The notes under the pieces: generated by a model | Database searches by the model: none | Told to the model about the DNA's origin: nothing | The model's input: the letters and a program-made list of their open reading frames with translations, nothing else | Program-made: the position numbers and the translations under genes | In this document: piece by piece, positions 29,256-41,100 of the stretch | How positions within the stretch are numbered: position 1 is the stretch's first letter | How the letters are laid out: every line of letters starts with the position of its first letter | Origin: Pyropia yezoensis | Lineage: Eukaryota > Rhodophyta > Bangiophyceae > Bangiales > Bangiaceae | Reading direction: 5' to 3' | Length of the DNA stretch: 64,000 nucleotides | NCBI GenBank assembly: GCA_009829735.1 | Contig: CM020620.1 | Coordinates: 2,979,447-3,043,446 of the forward strand

Positions 29256-30309
29256 GATGAGACTACCTTTCCTGTCCAGTATATCCACGAGTGGGACGAT
29301 TCTAACTCCTATGGACTTGGGCGGGAGCTGACTTAAACGTCATGCTTAGGGAAAGCCTCGTGCCTAATACATGCATAGAATGATATAGTGTTTCCCGGGG
29401 GCTCAACTATCCTTTCCCCACCAGGATAACTCGTTCCAATGCAAAGGGGCCCGATCCGGCCGTTGAAGAGCGGAGGCGGTTTGTGCGGCACTCCCGCGGC
29501 CGCTCCCGCCACTCTTCCATCGGATGGCTGTGTGCGCGCCGCCACCGCGTGGCTATGCACCGGCCCATGACCAGTCATTACCCCCAACCACACACAGCCC
29601 CGTTTGCTCTTGCACGAACGCTCCCGCCGCCACTTGCGATGCGGCGTGCGTCTGCCGTTGGCCCTTCTTTGGCCTCTTCTCAAAGCGGTGGGGGGGGAGG
29701 ACAGCGCAACACGATGCTGCGGTCGTCCCTGTCTCAAAACTCGCCTGGGCTGAGGAGGATCGACGCCCACCCCCCCCCCCCGTCCTGGCGGTTTGCCCTT
29801 CCACGCCCCCGCCTCCCGCCGAGGCAGCCTTCCGGTTGGCGGGCAGGTGCGGGCCAAAAAGCTGGGGGCGCCCGCTCGGAGCGCTGCCCCGCGCGCACGC
29901 CCGCGTCGCCGAGCTGCGACGCGCATGCGGGTGCGGGGAGGACCTGCCACACCCGCGGAGGGCCCCCCCGCGCGGCGCCCGCCCCCCCCTCTCTCGTCCT
30001 GTGATCCAGCCGCTTGTGCACACGTTGGCTGCGGCCGTTGGGGCGCCGCCCTGTTGCCGCCGTGTGGAACGGCACCGCATCGAGGTAGTGCTGGAGGCGG
30101 TTGGGGCCACGCGCAGCGCAAGAGTCTGGCCAACGTGGGCGCTCGTGCCCCCCATCGCCGTGCCTCTGTTAACGGGCGTCTTGTATCGCGCATCCCCGCA
30201 CGTCATCTCCGCACCCCTCCTTTCCTACATTGCGCCTTCCCGCAGTTCCTCCTCCCCCCTGCCCACCCCCCACTGCTGCGCCCTCTTTCCGGCCGGCGAC
30301 TGACCCACC
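29256..30309. other. Upstream flank of the carbonic anhydrase gene
   Basis: No secure gene. GC-rich overlapping frames on both strands lack motifs. The last 100 bases before the ATG at 30310 are pyrimidine-rich (CTCCTTTCC, TTCCTCCTCCCC), as expected of a 5' leader here. Confidence 0.5.
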
Positions 30310-31002
30310 ATGGCGGCCGTTGCACCCCCCGCTACCTTCCCTCGCTTGGCCCCACTTGGTCTGGTCTCCCCTGGCGTCTGCCCTGCGGGGGACGAGGTAT
30401 GGGCGTCCCTGCTATCGTCCAACGCCCTGTTTGCCACCGCCGGCGAGTGCCCCCCCGCGGACGGCGTGTCCGTGGCGCACCGAGCGTCCCTGGTCGTCGG
30501 CCAGTCTCCGTCGGCGGTGGTTGTGACGTGTGCCGACTCGCGCCTATCTCCCGAGCTGCTCTTTGCCCGGGGCCTTGGCGAGCTGTTTGTCATCCGCAGC
30601 GCGGGGAACACGTCAGCGGACGACTCAACGGTGGCGAGCGTGGAGTTTGCGGTCAAGAACCTCGGCTCCCCGTTGGTGGTGGTCCTCGGCCACTCGTCGT
30701 GCGGGGCGGTGGCGGCGGCGGTGGCCACCGCCGCTGACCCAAAAGCCATGGCGGAGCAGCCCCCCACGCTCGCCGCGTTTGTCAAGTCGGTACTCGTAGC
30801 GCCAGTGGTAGCGGTTAAACAGAAGCGCGGGGGTGTGACGGGGGATGACTTCATGGCGGCGTGTGAGGTGGAAAACGTTGCCACATCGGTCCGCACTCTG
30901 CTGACGTCCAGTGGTTGGTTGGCGAAAGCCCGCGTCGCTGGGACGGTGAAGGTGGTGGGGGCGATGTACGACCTCGCTACAGGGCTTGTTTCAGAGTGTT
31001 GA
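30310..31002 (+). CDS. Beta-class carbonic anhydrase
   Basis: 230-residue zinc enzyme for reversible CO2 hydration to bicarbonate. The three zinc ligands and the catalytic dyad are visible: C74 with D76 and R78 in CADSRL, H128 and C131 in GHSSCG. Also present are the conserved RSAGN (near 97) and VVGAMYDLATG at the C-terminus, so the domain is complete. The length fits single-domain bacterial/algal-type beta enzymes. ATG at 30310 is in a strong context (cccaccATGG). No cleavable signal or clear plastid transit peptide is evident in the ~40 residues before the domain, so a cytosolic location is likely but not certain. In algae such enzymes serve inorganic-carbon acquisition. Single exon. It sits between two MITEs of one family. 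Confidence 0.93.
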   Translation: MAAVAPPATFPRLAPLGLVSPGVCPAGDEVWASLLSSNALFATAGECPPADGVSVAHRASLVVGQSPSAVVVTCADSRLSPELLFARGLGELFVIRSAGNTSADDSTVASVEFAVKNLGSPLVVVLGHSSCGAVAAAVATAADPKAMAEQPPTLAAFVKSVLVAPVVAVKQKRGGVTGDDFMAACEVENVATSVRTLLTSSGWLAKARVAGTVKVVGAMYDLATGLVSEC

Positions 31003-31594
31003 TGAACAGGTGGGGCGCGCTTGGAGGGGGAGAACGGGAACAGGTGGAAGCCGAGAGCGCATTGTAAGAGGTGAGGGGTGACCTGTGCGCCATGGGTCTA
31101 GCAGCCTGGCACCCGGAAATCTGCCGTCCACCGGCGGAGGGTCGTGTATATAGAGATGCAACCAAGAAACCATGGGCCGATACCATGCCACGCAAACGGG
31201 CACTCGCCTTTGCAGACGTTTTCATGGGCCCCTTTACTCCGTTGCCTGTCTGCCAACTGGCGGACCATGTTGTCGCCGCCCCTCCCAAGCCATCCCCGTC
31301 CCCCACGCACTGCTCTACTCTAGCTTTCCCGCTGCCACCCTGTCTCATCCGCAGGACGTCACAGCGACAGCTCCCCGCCGGCAGTGCGAACCGCGCTGCA
31401 GCCCCACACCCCGCATGCGGGTATGACCGCATATGGGCGCGGTGCACTGACTGTGTGGAGGCGATGTTGCAGGGATTGCCCGTCTGGAAGGGCTCACGTA
31501 GGCCTCCGACGATCGTATCTTCGTTGTGATGTGCTGGCCTTGTGCCCCGCGCGAAAGACCTAATCACGTAAGAGGTAAAACAAAACGAAGTTAC
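31003..31594. other. Downstream flank of the carbonic anhydrase gene
   Basis: No supportable coding region. Short frames here have no motif. Confidence 0.5.
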
Positions 31595-32040
31595 TATTGC
31601 AGTTCCCCGAATTTTGTCTCATGGTGACAAGGGCAACAGCGAGACAACAGGGCCATTAGCCAATCGCGTGCTGGCAGCTCGCAGCGGACCAAAAGTGTGC
31701 TGTGGAGCTTTCCACCTGATCAAGCGATGATTGGCTGCAGTCGCAGCGGATCTCGCACCGCACGCTGGTTGGTCAGAACGCTGTTGTTTCTCGTAAGGTC
31801 TCGGCGGCTTTTCCTCTATCTCAGCCCGCTTTATTCAAGAATGGGGGAGCGGTCGCAACTGGTTCCTGTTGATGCCTGTTCCCTCTTTGATGGGGGCAGA
31901 AATCTCCAGAAAATCTCAGATCGCACTGTTCCCACCCCCACGCGGAGCAGTCATTGGTCAGAGGTGCGCGGTCTCAGGCATGCCATTGGCCTGTTGTGGT
32001 CTTCGTGTCGCCATGAGACAAAATTTGGGGTACTGCAATA
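31595..32040. mobile_element. MITE, copy 2 (446 bp)
   Basis: Terminal inverted repeats TATTGCAGTTCCCCGAATTT... and, from the right, TATTGCAGTACCCCAAATTT..., both continuing into TGTCTCATGG. The interior matches copy 1 in reverse orientation (CCAATGACTGCT, ACCAACCAGCGT, GCCAATCAT). No coding capacity. Confidence 0.82.
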
Positions 32041-33564
32041 ATACTACAAAAAGCGAGGCATTCCCTAGAAAGTTCATTCATATGTACTTAAATGTGGACG
32101 TACAGTACTCCTGTCTGCGACCTGGTCAGGAGGCTGCTGCATTTACCAGCGGCGTTGACCCGCCTGTCTCCTTGCTGGAGGCGACGGCGGAGCAGACACC
32201 ATCCGCCCCCTCTGTCGCCCCTCTGGTGCTGCTGTTGGCAGGAGGACGACACCTGCGATGGCGAGCGGCGCTAACAAGAAGCACCGCTGCCCAGGTCGAT
32301 GGAGCCTCATACCTGGTACATTCACCGCGCCAGCGCCAGAGATTAGCCACCTGCAGTTGCGGAAGTGAAAGGGTGCTTGCCGCTCAAAGGTCTGCATCCA
32401 CGCACGCACACTCAAACAACAGCCGGAGCTGTTTGGGTCCGCTGCGGATGCGGGGGCAAGAAGCCCGTCACTGCCTGGCCTGACTTTCGCAACAGAACCG
32501 ACAGGCTACAAGCGAGAGAGCTCCCCACACTTTCTGTGCAACAAAGACGCCGACGCTGCCTACCTACACCACGGTGCCGGCCGGGATTGGGCGAAGAGCG
32601 GCAGCCGCCTTTGTTCCTGCCACATGGCCATGACAGAGGAAACTTGCCCCATGAGCGGGCAACCCCCCGTGCCCACCCCCCCCTCCCCCGTCGTCGTGGT
32701 TGCTAATGCGGGTGGAAGACGGAGGTGTAGGGGGAAGGTGTTGGCCCCGCTGGTTGCTGGACCGCCTGCCGCCATCCTTGGCCCCGAAGAGAGCTCTGTC
32801 GATGTCGTCTCCCGCGTCGCGGCCCCGCGACCACCCCCCCCCCCCCCCCCCCCCGATCCGCGCCCGATCCGCGCCCTTTGCCAGACCCGAGCACAGTGGC
32901 CACGGGGCCTAGAGTGGCAGACCAAGGCTGGAGCTGACAGACGGACCCCCCTCCTCCCCTCCCCGTTGGGGGCCCTACCGGACGAGGCGCGCCTGGCGGG
33001 GCGAGATTCAGCCGAGACCACACCCAGATTGCTCAAGGGAGATGCACGCGCGTTGCCGTCACTCCCACGCCTCGTGTTGCCCTGTCCTGTGCAGCCGCTG
33101 CTGTGTCTCGTGCGTGATTTGGGGGGGAGGCCGACCACCACCCACGAAAAACGGGGGGCCGGGCCCGGAGTCGCCGCCCCTGGTCAGCGCATAGATAGCT
33201 CGCAATCATCAAGTGGGGGAGGCGACCGGCCCCCCCCCCAAAACCCACCTCCGCGCCGGGGGAGGCGGCTCCAATGGAACACCCGCCCCCTCCCCCCCCC
33301 CCTCCACCTCGCGCCGGTGCACAGAGGAGAGGGCAGAGAGGGGGCAAGAATTTTGGGCCACCCACACTCCGCGACGTGCGCACTTCGGAGGGCCGACCCG
33401 CGTCCCTCACCGCGCGACGAGCAAGACGGGGGGTCTGCTTTCGGGTACGACGCCCGTTTCACGGCGGACTCACAACCCCATGATTCGGCCGTGCTGGGGG
33501 GGTTGCTCCCATCCTTCTGATTCGCCGCGACGGCGGCGTCTCCACCCCGCCGATCCTGATTGCT

Positions 33565-33588
33565 GGGGGGGGGGGGGGGGGGGGGGGG
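33565..33588. repeat. G24 homopolymer
   Basis: Uninterrupted run of 24 G. Confidence 0.85.
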
Positions 33589-34379
33589 TTCTGGCCGTGG
33601 CCTGAATCGTCTTCCCCTGTCGTGGGCGAGAGGGGCATGTGAAAGCGAGTCGAGGGGACCACCCACCCACCCCCCCTCCGCCCCAGCCCGGGTCCCCGGA
33701 CGTGGGGGCAGAGGGTGTGGCCTGGTGGGTGTCTCAGCGCGGGGGGATCCCTCGCCCGCCGCCTGGATCGCGGAGCAGGCTTGTGTTGCTGTAACGACGT
33801 GTTTGGCCAGTGGAGGGCGGCACCCCCCGCAGCTGCTGACGGTCTGCCCGGGCTCTCCTGGGACTTGGCCGCCGCCCGCCCACCGCCCGGGTGTCCTCCC
33901 CTGCACCACCGCCACCGGTGGTGCACCCCGGGCCAGCCTTGACAGCACGGCGGGGTGGGGGGCCGTGCAGCACCACGGATTCCTGCCTTTGTGTGGCCCT
34001 CCGAGGCGGTGCTGGGGGGAACGGGGGTGCACACGAGCCTGGCTGCTACCCCCCCCCCCTGGCCGCTCCTCCACCCCCCTCGTCTCCACCGGCGGTGCAC
34101 CCACCCACCCGCCGCGGCCCGATACAACGACACGAGCCGCCACCGTGTGGCTTCTGGCACAGCCGTGCAGCGCCCTCCTCCCTCCTCGTGGGGGCGCACA
34201 TTATTTGGACACCGGCGGGGTGGGGGGGCCCGTGTGCCAACCCGCCCGGCGCCTGCTGCTGCCGCCGCTGCCGCCGCCGCCACGGCCGCCGCCGCTTCGC
34301 GTCCCGCCACGGCTGCAGCGGCCCCCCTGTTTCTCCTGTCGCCCGGCCGGCGCTTCTTTTGGCGTCGTCCCCCCTCCCC

Positions 34380-34380
<1 letters not shown>

Positions 34381-34448
<68 letters not shown>
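34381..34448. repeat. C68 homopolymer
   Basis: 68 consecutive C, the longest homopolymer in the window, inside a C-rich tract beginning about 34366. It could fold as i-motif and, on the other strand, G-quadruplex. The assembled length is probably approximate. Confidence 0.85.
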
Positions 34449-34451
<3 letters not shown>

Positions 34452-36221
34452 CTGCGGCCTGCCAGTTGTTGCTGCTGCTGCTGCCGGCGTTGGCCGACGG
34501 CGAATGTAGCGTCCGCTGGCCAACTGGCCGGTGGGCAGACCGACCGACCGCGTGGGGCCCAGTGCGGCCACTGCCAGCCTGGTCTTGCGCTTGCAGCAGG
34601 CCGACAGGGGGGGGACGGGGGGACGGCGCTGGGTGGGTGGGGCGCGGTCGACGCCTGCGGTCGCGCCCATCGGCCGACGGACCAGAGCCGACGGCGGCTG
34701 CAAACGAGCGACGACCGGCAGCTGCGGGGGCGCCCCGCCGACGGCTCCCCTTATCCGCCCCCGGGCCCTCCATCGCGCCTCGGTCCGCGGACCAGCTGGA
34801 CGAGAGAGAGGAGAGGGAGAGGGGGAGGGGGGGGGTGTGTGCACCAATCCGCCCACCGCCGCCTCCGCCTCGCGAGCGTCGGGTGCGGGGATCGGCGTTG
34901 CGCGCGCGCGCACCTCACCCGCGGCGACCAAGTGGGAGGTGGCGGGCGAGAAAGAGAGGGGGCCACTGGCCTCGAGGGTCCCCCTTTCCCTCCCCCAAGC
35001 GACGGGCACGATAGGCGTCTCCCAAGGGGGGCGCCGTGGGCAAGGAGGGGGCGGGTGTGGCTGGGTTGGCTCAGCCCGCCCGCCGTCTGGTGCGCGCCCA
35101 GCTGGGTGGCGTCCCACGCGCGGCCCGCGTCTGTCGGGCCCCTGGGCAACGCCCGCCGGGGGAGCGGCCCGCCGCGGCGCAGCGGCAGCAGCTGTCGCCA
35201 TCACAGCCAGCGAGGGGGGTTGGCTGTGCGCCTGTTGTCCCGCACAACCTCGTTGAGCGTGCGGGGGAGGGGGGACGGGTGCGGCGGCGGCGGCGGGAGT
35301 GCAGCAGGGGGGGTGGGGGAGGGGGGGGGTCGGTGCAGAGGGCCGTCAGCGGGTGTACACCGATTCGCACACCCCCTCGTCTGACGCACCGGTTCGGCGG
35401 TCCCCCGGGGCTGGGTTACTCTCCGCCTCGCCGGTTGGCGGGTGTCGCGGCCGCGGCGGGGATCGCGGGGGGTGGGGGGGGGGTTGTGGGGAGTGGCGGC
35501 CGCCACTGCCTGCGGAACAGGTTGCGGAGAGGGTGGGGGTCGTGGGGGGCTGCCCAGAGGCGTGGTCCGCGGGCCGTCTGCGCCCACTCGTTGTTTGACG
35601 GCGCCGTTGCCGCCACCGCCGCCGCCACGCCGGCTGCCGGCTCCCACGGGTGCAGTGGGGGCGCGTTGGGCTGTTTCGGCGCTCCCCTCCCCTCCTCCCC
35701 CCACGTCCCCTTCCCCGCCTGTGCGCTTGCCGCGGTGGCGCACGCGCACCAGGTGGGGCCACCCCCGCCGCCGCTGGCCGGCACCCGCGGTGCACGCCGG
35801 CGCCCCCTGCCGCGAGCCCGTCTGCTGTCGGAGCCGACACGGCCTCCGTTGGCGTGTGGGCCACCTGGTGCGCGGCGCGCCGAGGCTTGCCTGGTGGGTC
35901 TCATCATCGACCAGCGGGGAGGGGCGGGTGGTGCTGTGCCTCTGCCGCGACCTGTCAAGGCTGCGGCCGCCCGCTCCGGTGTCCGCGCCCGGTCTCTCTG
36001 CTCCATTCCCCCTGTGTGCCGGCGTCACTGGCGTGATTCCCCTCTTGTTTTGGGGGAGGGGGTGTGGTACTGTGCCAAGCTGAGCGGCTTTGGTCGACGT
36101 CTTGTTTCCATACCCTCCCCCCCCTCTTCTGATCGGTGGCGCCCTGGTCCCGGAAGTTGCCCACTGTAGTGTGTGTGTGTGTGTTCCCTTCCCCCCCCCC
36201 CTCCCCCGGTTGCCAATCGCC

Positions 36222-38145
36222 ATGACGACGCCCGCCCCAGTACCGCCATCGTCGCTTCCGCCAAGCGTGACGGCGCCAGTGGCAGCGGCGGCGCCCGCCC
36301 CTCCCCGGCAACCGGTGAGAGTGTGCGTGGAGTGCAAGGCGACCGAGACGCCTCTGTGGCGGGTGGGCCCGCAGGGACCAAAGACGTTGTGCAACGCGTG
36401 CGGGGTTCGACGGAGCAAGGCGCTGCGGAAGAAGCAGCAGGCAGCGGCGGCGGCGGCGGCGGCGGCGGCGGGGGAGCCGCCCCCGCTGACGGGGGCTGCG
36501 AAGAAGAAGGCGGCCAGCGGTGGTGGCGCTACGGGGGGGGGGGGCAAGGCGGTGGCGGCCAAGGCCGCGGGCGGCGACTCGTCGACCGCCGCCGGCGCCC
36601 GTCTCTCGTCGGCGGCGCTGCCCCGTGGGCCTGGCGGAGTGGCCAAGAAGCGTCGGCCGCGCCCCTCGACCGACGTGGTGCGCGCAGATGTAGTAGTGCT
36701 GGACGAGGCACGTGGTGGCCACACGCCAGCGGTGATTGGACACGCGCTGCTTCGCCGGCCGGCCAGTGGAGGGCTGCCGGGTGGCGGCGGCAGGAGTTTG
36801 GGTGGTAGCGGTGGCGGTGGTGGTGGCGGCGGTGGTGGCGGTGGCGTCGCCTGTGGGAGCGGTGGCGAGCCGCCGTATGGTCCGACGGGCGTGTGGCAGC
36901 CGCCGTCGCGGGCCAAGGGTGTGGCGCACGGGTGGGTTCCGCCCGACGGCTCGTACCGAGGCGGTGGCAACCCCTGCGCGGACGCCCGCTATCTCGGCAC
37001 GACCTATTTCGAGGACCCCCCCCGGGCCTACTCACGGCCGTACCCAGACCTCCGCACGGAGCCGCGGCGTCACCTGTCGCACCACAGCGGGGAAGAGGCC
37101 TACCCGCCATCGCCGGCCACAGCGTATGCCGCCCACGACGGGCGCCCGTATTACCCGCCCCTGGTGAGCCCACGCGCACCCGCTGCGGGGCCATCCCCGC
37201 CGGCCGTGACCCTGTCGGCTGCCGCCGCCGCTCGTTCCTACACGCACGTGTTTGGGGGACGGCTGCCCGCCTCAGCCGCCGCGTATGGCGGGGCCTACCC
37301 GCCACCTCCCCGCCCTGGACGGCGTCTTGACGCGGAAGGGGACGTGGACTCTGGGGTGACCGCGGACGAGGGGGCGGAAGAGGAGAGGGGCGGCCGCTTT
37401 CGCCGCGGCGATGGGGGTGCCGGTGACGGCGGCAGTGGCAGCCGCGGGCGGGAAAAGCAGCGCGGTTCGCACCTGCCGCCGCCCATGTGGGCCTATTCGT
37501 GGCCCACGGGCGGGGCGGCGGCTGTGGCGGCGGCTGACGCCAAGGACGATGCCGGGCGCCCCCTTGAAACGGTCTACTGGCCACGCTCCACGTATGCCTA
37601 TCAGCTGCGCGTGCCGCTTGGCGTGGAGCGGGAGGGAGTCGGCTCGGCCGACACGGACCGGCCGCCCGAGCGGCCAACGCCGTTCAAGTCGTGCCCGCGA
37701 AAAGTTGCGGAGGTATGTTGCGGTGACCAAATGGTGCGCGTGGGGCGACGGTCATTGGAGGGTGGGCGGACGGAGGGGTGGCGTTGCCTGTTGCGACGGT
37801 CATTGATGGGTGGGCGGACGGAGGGGTGGCGTGGCCTGTTGGCGCTCGCTGCTGGGCGTGGCCTGTGCGAAGAGCAGACCAGTGTAACGCTTTGTGACCG
37901 TACAGTTTCTAACTTGTCTTCTATGTGGTCTCGGGCCTCATGTGTTATTTCTTCTCCTCCCTTGTTCTATACGTGTTGCTCCCTCTTCTCGGCGCGTACA
38001 GACACAACTTGCAAACTTCAACCTGCTCGTCGCCGCCGCCTCCCAAGCCGCGGACCGAGACTTCGCCACGGCACGCACGCCGTCGCCCCCACCAGGCCAT
38101 GTGGACGTGCGGCCCGCCCACAAGCCTCGGGCCCCACGGACATAG
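36222..38145 (+). CDS. GATA-type zinc-finger protein, two exons: join(36222..37712, 38002..38145)
   Basis: Predicted 544-residue nuclear DNA-binding regulator. The ATG at 36222 (MTTPAPVPP) lies 34 residues before a single GATA finger: C35, C38, C57 and C60 with an 18-residue loop ([12 protein letters not shown] ... [10 protein letters not shown]), plant-type spacing, followed by a basic tail. The remainder is low-complexity Ala/Gly/Pro/Tyr-rich with a basic KKRRPRPS patch near 145, suggesting a nuclear signal, and no second domain. I infer an intron at 37713-38001: donor GAG|GTATGT, acceptor GTACAG|ACA. Joining gives sensible text ([21 protein letters not shown]) ending at TAG 38143-38145. 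Without splicing the frame runs to 38252 through unlikely sequence. The intron holds a tandem duplication. Target genes are unknown. Confidence 0.8.
37713..38001 (+). other. Predicted intron with a 49-bp tandem duplication
   Basis: 289 bp, not a multiple of three, starting GTATGT and ending GCGTACAG. Within it CGACGGTCATTG... followed by GGTGGGCGGACGGAGGGG occurs twice in tandem (about 37746-37794 and 37795-37843) with two or three differences. Confidence 0.65.
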
Positions 38146-41100
38146 TATTTTGTACGGCCAGCGTTGTAGCTGATCTTTTCTCCTCCCTTTGTCTTGCGTT
38201 AGTTTTGAGGCCTTTATGTGTGCCTGTCTGTGTGTATGTTTTTGCAAGCTGAGCGACGCGGCTCGGTGTGACGCAGCGTTGGCTGCAGGCATGCTTTCTG
38301 GGAGGGGCGGGCGGCATCCACCATCGCGCTACGCCCGCTCGACGTTGTTGCTCTGGGTGTGTGCGCGTTTGTGTACAGGTGTTACAAAAGTAGATATTAG
38401 TTGGGTTTTTCTCCTGCACTGGCCTGCCCGTCAAGTCGGGCCGATTGGTTGTGCTTCCTCGTGTCTGTTGCGCACACTCTGCCGCGAGCAGCCTGCCTGC
38501 GCTTGTTGTGCACAAGGGCACCAAGCATACTCTCGTCAGCGGCTACGAGGGCCGCCTCACAATTCTCGCCACGGGTGCATGCCACTGCCATCGCGCCATT
38601 GCGTTTTTGACAGCCTCGGTTGCAACCCGCGTACACTGGCAGGCGCGTCAGGGTTGCCAGGCAGCGAGCCCGGTGAGCCACGCACCCCCGCTGGCGCCAG
38701 CCAGGCCATGGCCATGCCGACACTGCGTCCTCGCTGGGGAACCCCGCTTTGGGTTTAACCGCTGGGGGCCCCAGGGAGTCCTCCACCGTCCCCGCTCGGC
38801 CCTACTCGCATGTCGACACGCACGCGCGCGCGGGCATATCCATAGGGGTTGAGGCCGGGAACCGAAGTCTGCGTGGCGCGACAGCGATGCTGCCCGCAGG
38901 CAGACCCCACGATCGCGTCGCGCTGGATTGGCAGTCGCGCACCCCCCCCCCCCCCCCCGCTGCAGCACCTGCCTACACTGGGCTGGCCTCACCGATCCGC
39001 CCACCGTGAGGCCCCCGCCAATCAAACCGTCGGTGGTCATTGGCACGGGGACGGCCCCTCCTGCCGTGGCTCAGCGGGCGTCGTTGAGGAGTATGGTGGA
39101 CCTATGAGGGCCTGCCGTTGCTGCCACACACTGAAAGGCGACAGACGATGCTGAAAATTCCACGCTTTTGTCTGCGTTCGGGCCCATTGCTGTCCTGAAT
39201 GGGCACCACCAGAATGGGGTGTGGCCGAATGAATGCAGCTGGAAGGGGGGGGCGGGGAGCGGGTGGAGCCTCCTTGCAAGAGACGCCCCTCCCCCGCACG
39301 ACACCCTCCAAGACCAGACCGGGTGACATCCTCGGAGGACCGCGGAATGCGAGATACGCGTCACCGTCGTGTGGCTGGCTGTCTGTACCCACCCAGGATC
39401 TCATCTTGGCGGGGGTCAGTCCCCAAAAGTGAGCCAGGTGGACCTAAAAATTGAGACGATGCACCGTTGGGCTGTCGTTTCTTTTGCGAGCCCACAACGC
39501 AAGCCCAGCGCGGCCGCGGTCGTGCGCAAGTAGCGGGTCGCAACGCCACATGGGCAAAGACGCCTCGACAGTAACACGTGATCAGAGGATGCTTGGCAGG
39601 CAGGCCGGCAGGGCACGTCCTCGCTCGCGAGATGAGAGATCCAGTGTGGTCGGTATGATCCGGCCCGCCTGAGTCGCTCCCCTCTGGACCGCGAAACATG
39701 ACCTTCGCACAAACGAGCAAGTGCACGATGAGGTGCGGGGCGAGTGACCTGGTCGCGTCTGTTTAAAATTTGGATTTTTCTGCCCACGTCGATGGTGTGT
39801 ACTGTACCTTGTACCTCGGGATTGCCATGCGGCTCGCGCGAGTGCAGGTGCTTGATCCGACAAGAGCAAGGCTCCCGCGCCGCCCGAGGCGATCCGGCTC
39901 AAAAAGGGCGGGAATCAGCGTCGTGGCAGGTCGCCGTTCGCCGCGCAGCTCGCGTTACTGTGTTGTGGCCGTCACGTCGACCGCGCGGGCCACGGTGCCG
40001 GCGTGGTACCTTGACATTGACGTACAGTTACCACCCGTGGAGACCTTCCGAGGCTTCCCGGCGTTCAAAATAGCATGGGCTCGTGCCTCACAACAGTACC
40101 CCTTCTCAAGATCGACCCGTTTTCGTGATCAAGCCGGTTTCTGCTCTCCCAGCGGTACACGCGCACTGTGCCCAAGACCGTTTGAGGATGGAAAGAAGCA
40201 AAGGGTTTTCAGCCGGGCGTGTGGTGCTCTCCCCTTCCTTTACCGCACTCGGTTCAGCCCATGGTATCAGCGGACGAGGGCAAGCGCCACACCACCAGAG
40301 CGAGTGGGCAGCCAAGGGTGAATCGTCTGTGTACGGGGTCTGACGACGGCAGGCGTGATCGCAAGGCGCACTGCCGTGTTCGTTGCCATCCACGGCACCC
40401 GCAGAGCTCAACACTGTCAGTAGGAAGGAGGGGCCGGGTGCTCTCTTCTTTCGCGTATTTCTGCTGTGGTGGAGGACGACTCTGGCCACACTGGCCGCGA
40501 ACAATCACACATCTAGCGGTATGTCCGCCAGGTGGTCAGCCAGGTGGTCGACGCGGTGCACCCTCTCGACCTGTTGTGTGGGCTCATGGGCGTCGCAAGG
40601 TGTGCAACTGCATGAGCAGCCGGTCTGCGGGTGACGAGGGCGGCGAGGAATGCCTGGTGTGGTGTTTGTGGCACGTGCGTGAGGATGTGGGGGCGGCGGT
40701 GCGCGCGTCGTCCTGCAGGTGGTGCCTATTTAGCTGTACCTTTACCGACCATCCCTCTCTCACCATTGTCGTGCATGGTGACGTTTCCCGCCGTCCATCG
40801 ACACTGTTCCCAGCGAAGACACCTGGGGACGCACCATCGCTGGTGTCCCAGCCACCAACATTGCGTACAAATGTACCGTGCCTCCGGTGCCTTTCGCTTT
40901 CAAACGCGGCCTGCTGCCTCAGAATGAACAAGAACTGCGGCTTGCAAAAGGACTACCGACTGCAGAGGCCTTGAAAGTCATGTACCTTGTTGCGCGCGGG
41001 ACGCGCAGGACTCGTTAGCACAGGACCAGCAACAGGCGCCTGCTGGAATGCTGCTCGCCTATAAGGTTATGGATGCGGTCGTGCTGGTCCTCGAGTCGGC

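Larger units (their letters stand above)
32041..36221. other. GC-rich gene-poor stretch with long homopolymers
   Basis: About 4 kb of very GC-rich sequence. Long frames exist on both strands (for example 33560-35014 plus and 35204-33459 minus) but overlap each other and are dominated by Pro/Gly/Arg runs from C and G tracts; I see no domain. A frame from 32624 begins with an acceptable ATG (MAMTEETCPM) but ends as low complexity. This may contain 5' regulatory sequence of the GATA gene at 36222. Confidence 0.5.

Noticed and set aside
33459-35384. Several 480-580-codon frames on both strands.
   Set aside because: They overlap each other and are dominated by Pro/Gly/Arg from C and G homopolymers; no domain or plausible start.
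35036-36169. A 377-codon frame upstream of the GATA gene.
   Set aside because: Low-complexity, no motif, overlapped by an equally long minus-strand frame. More likely promoter and leader sequence.
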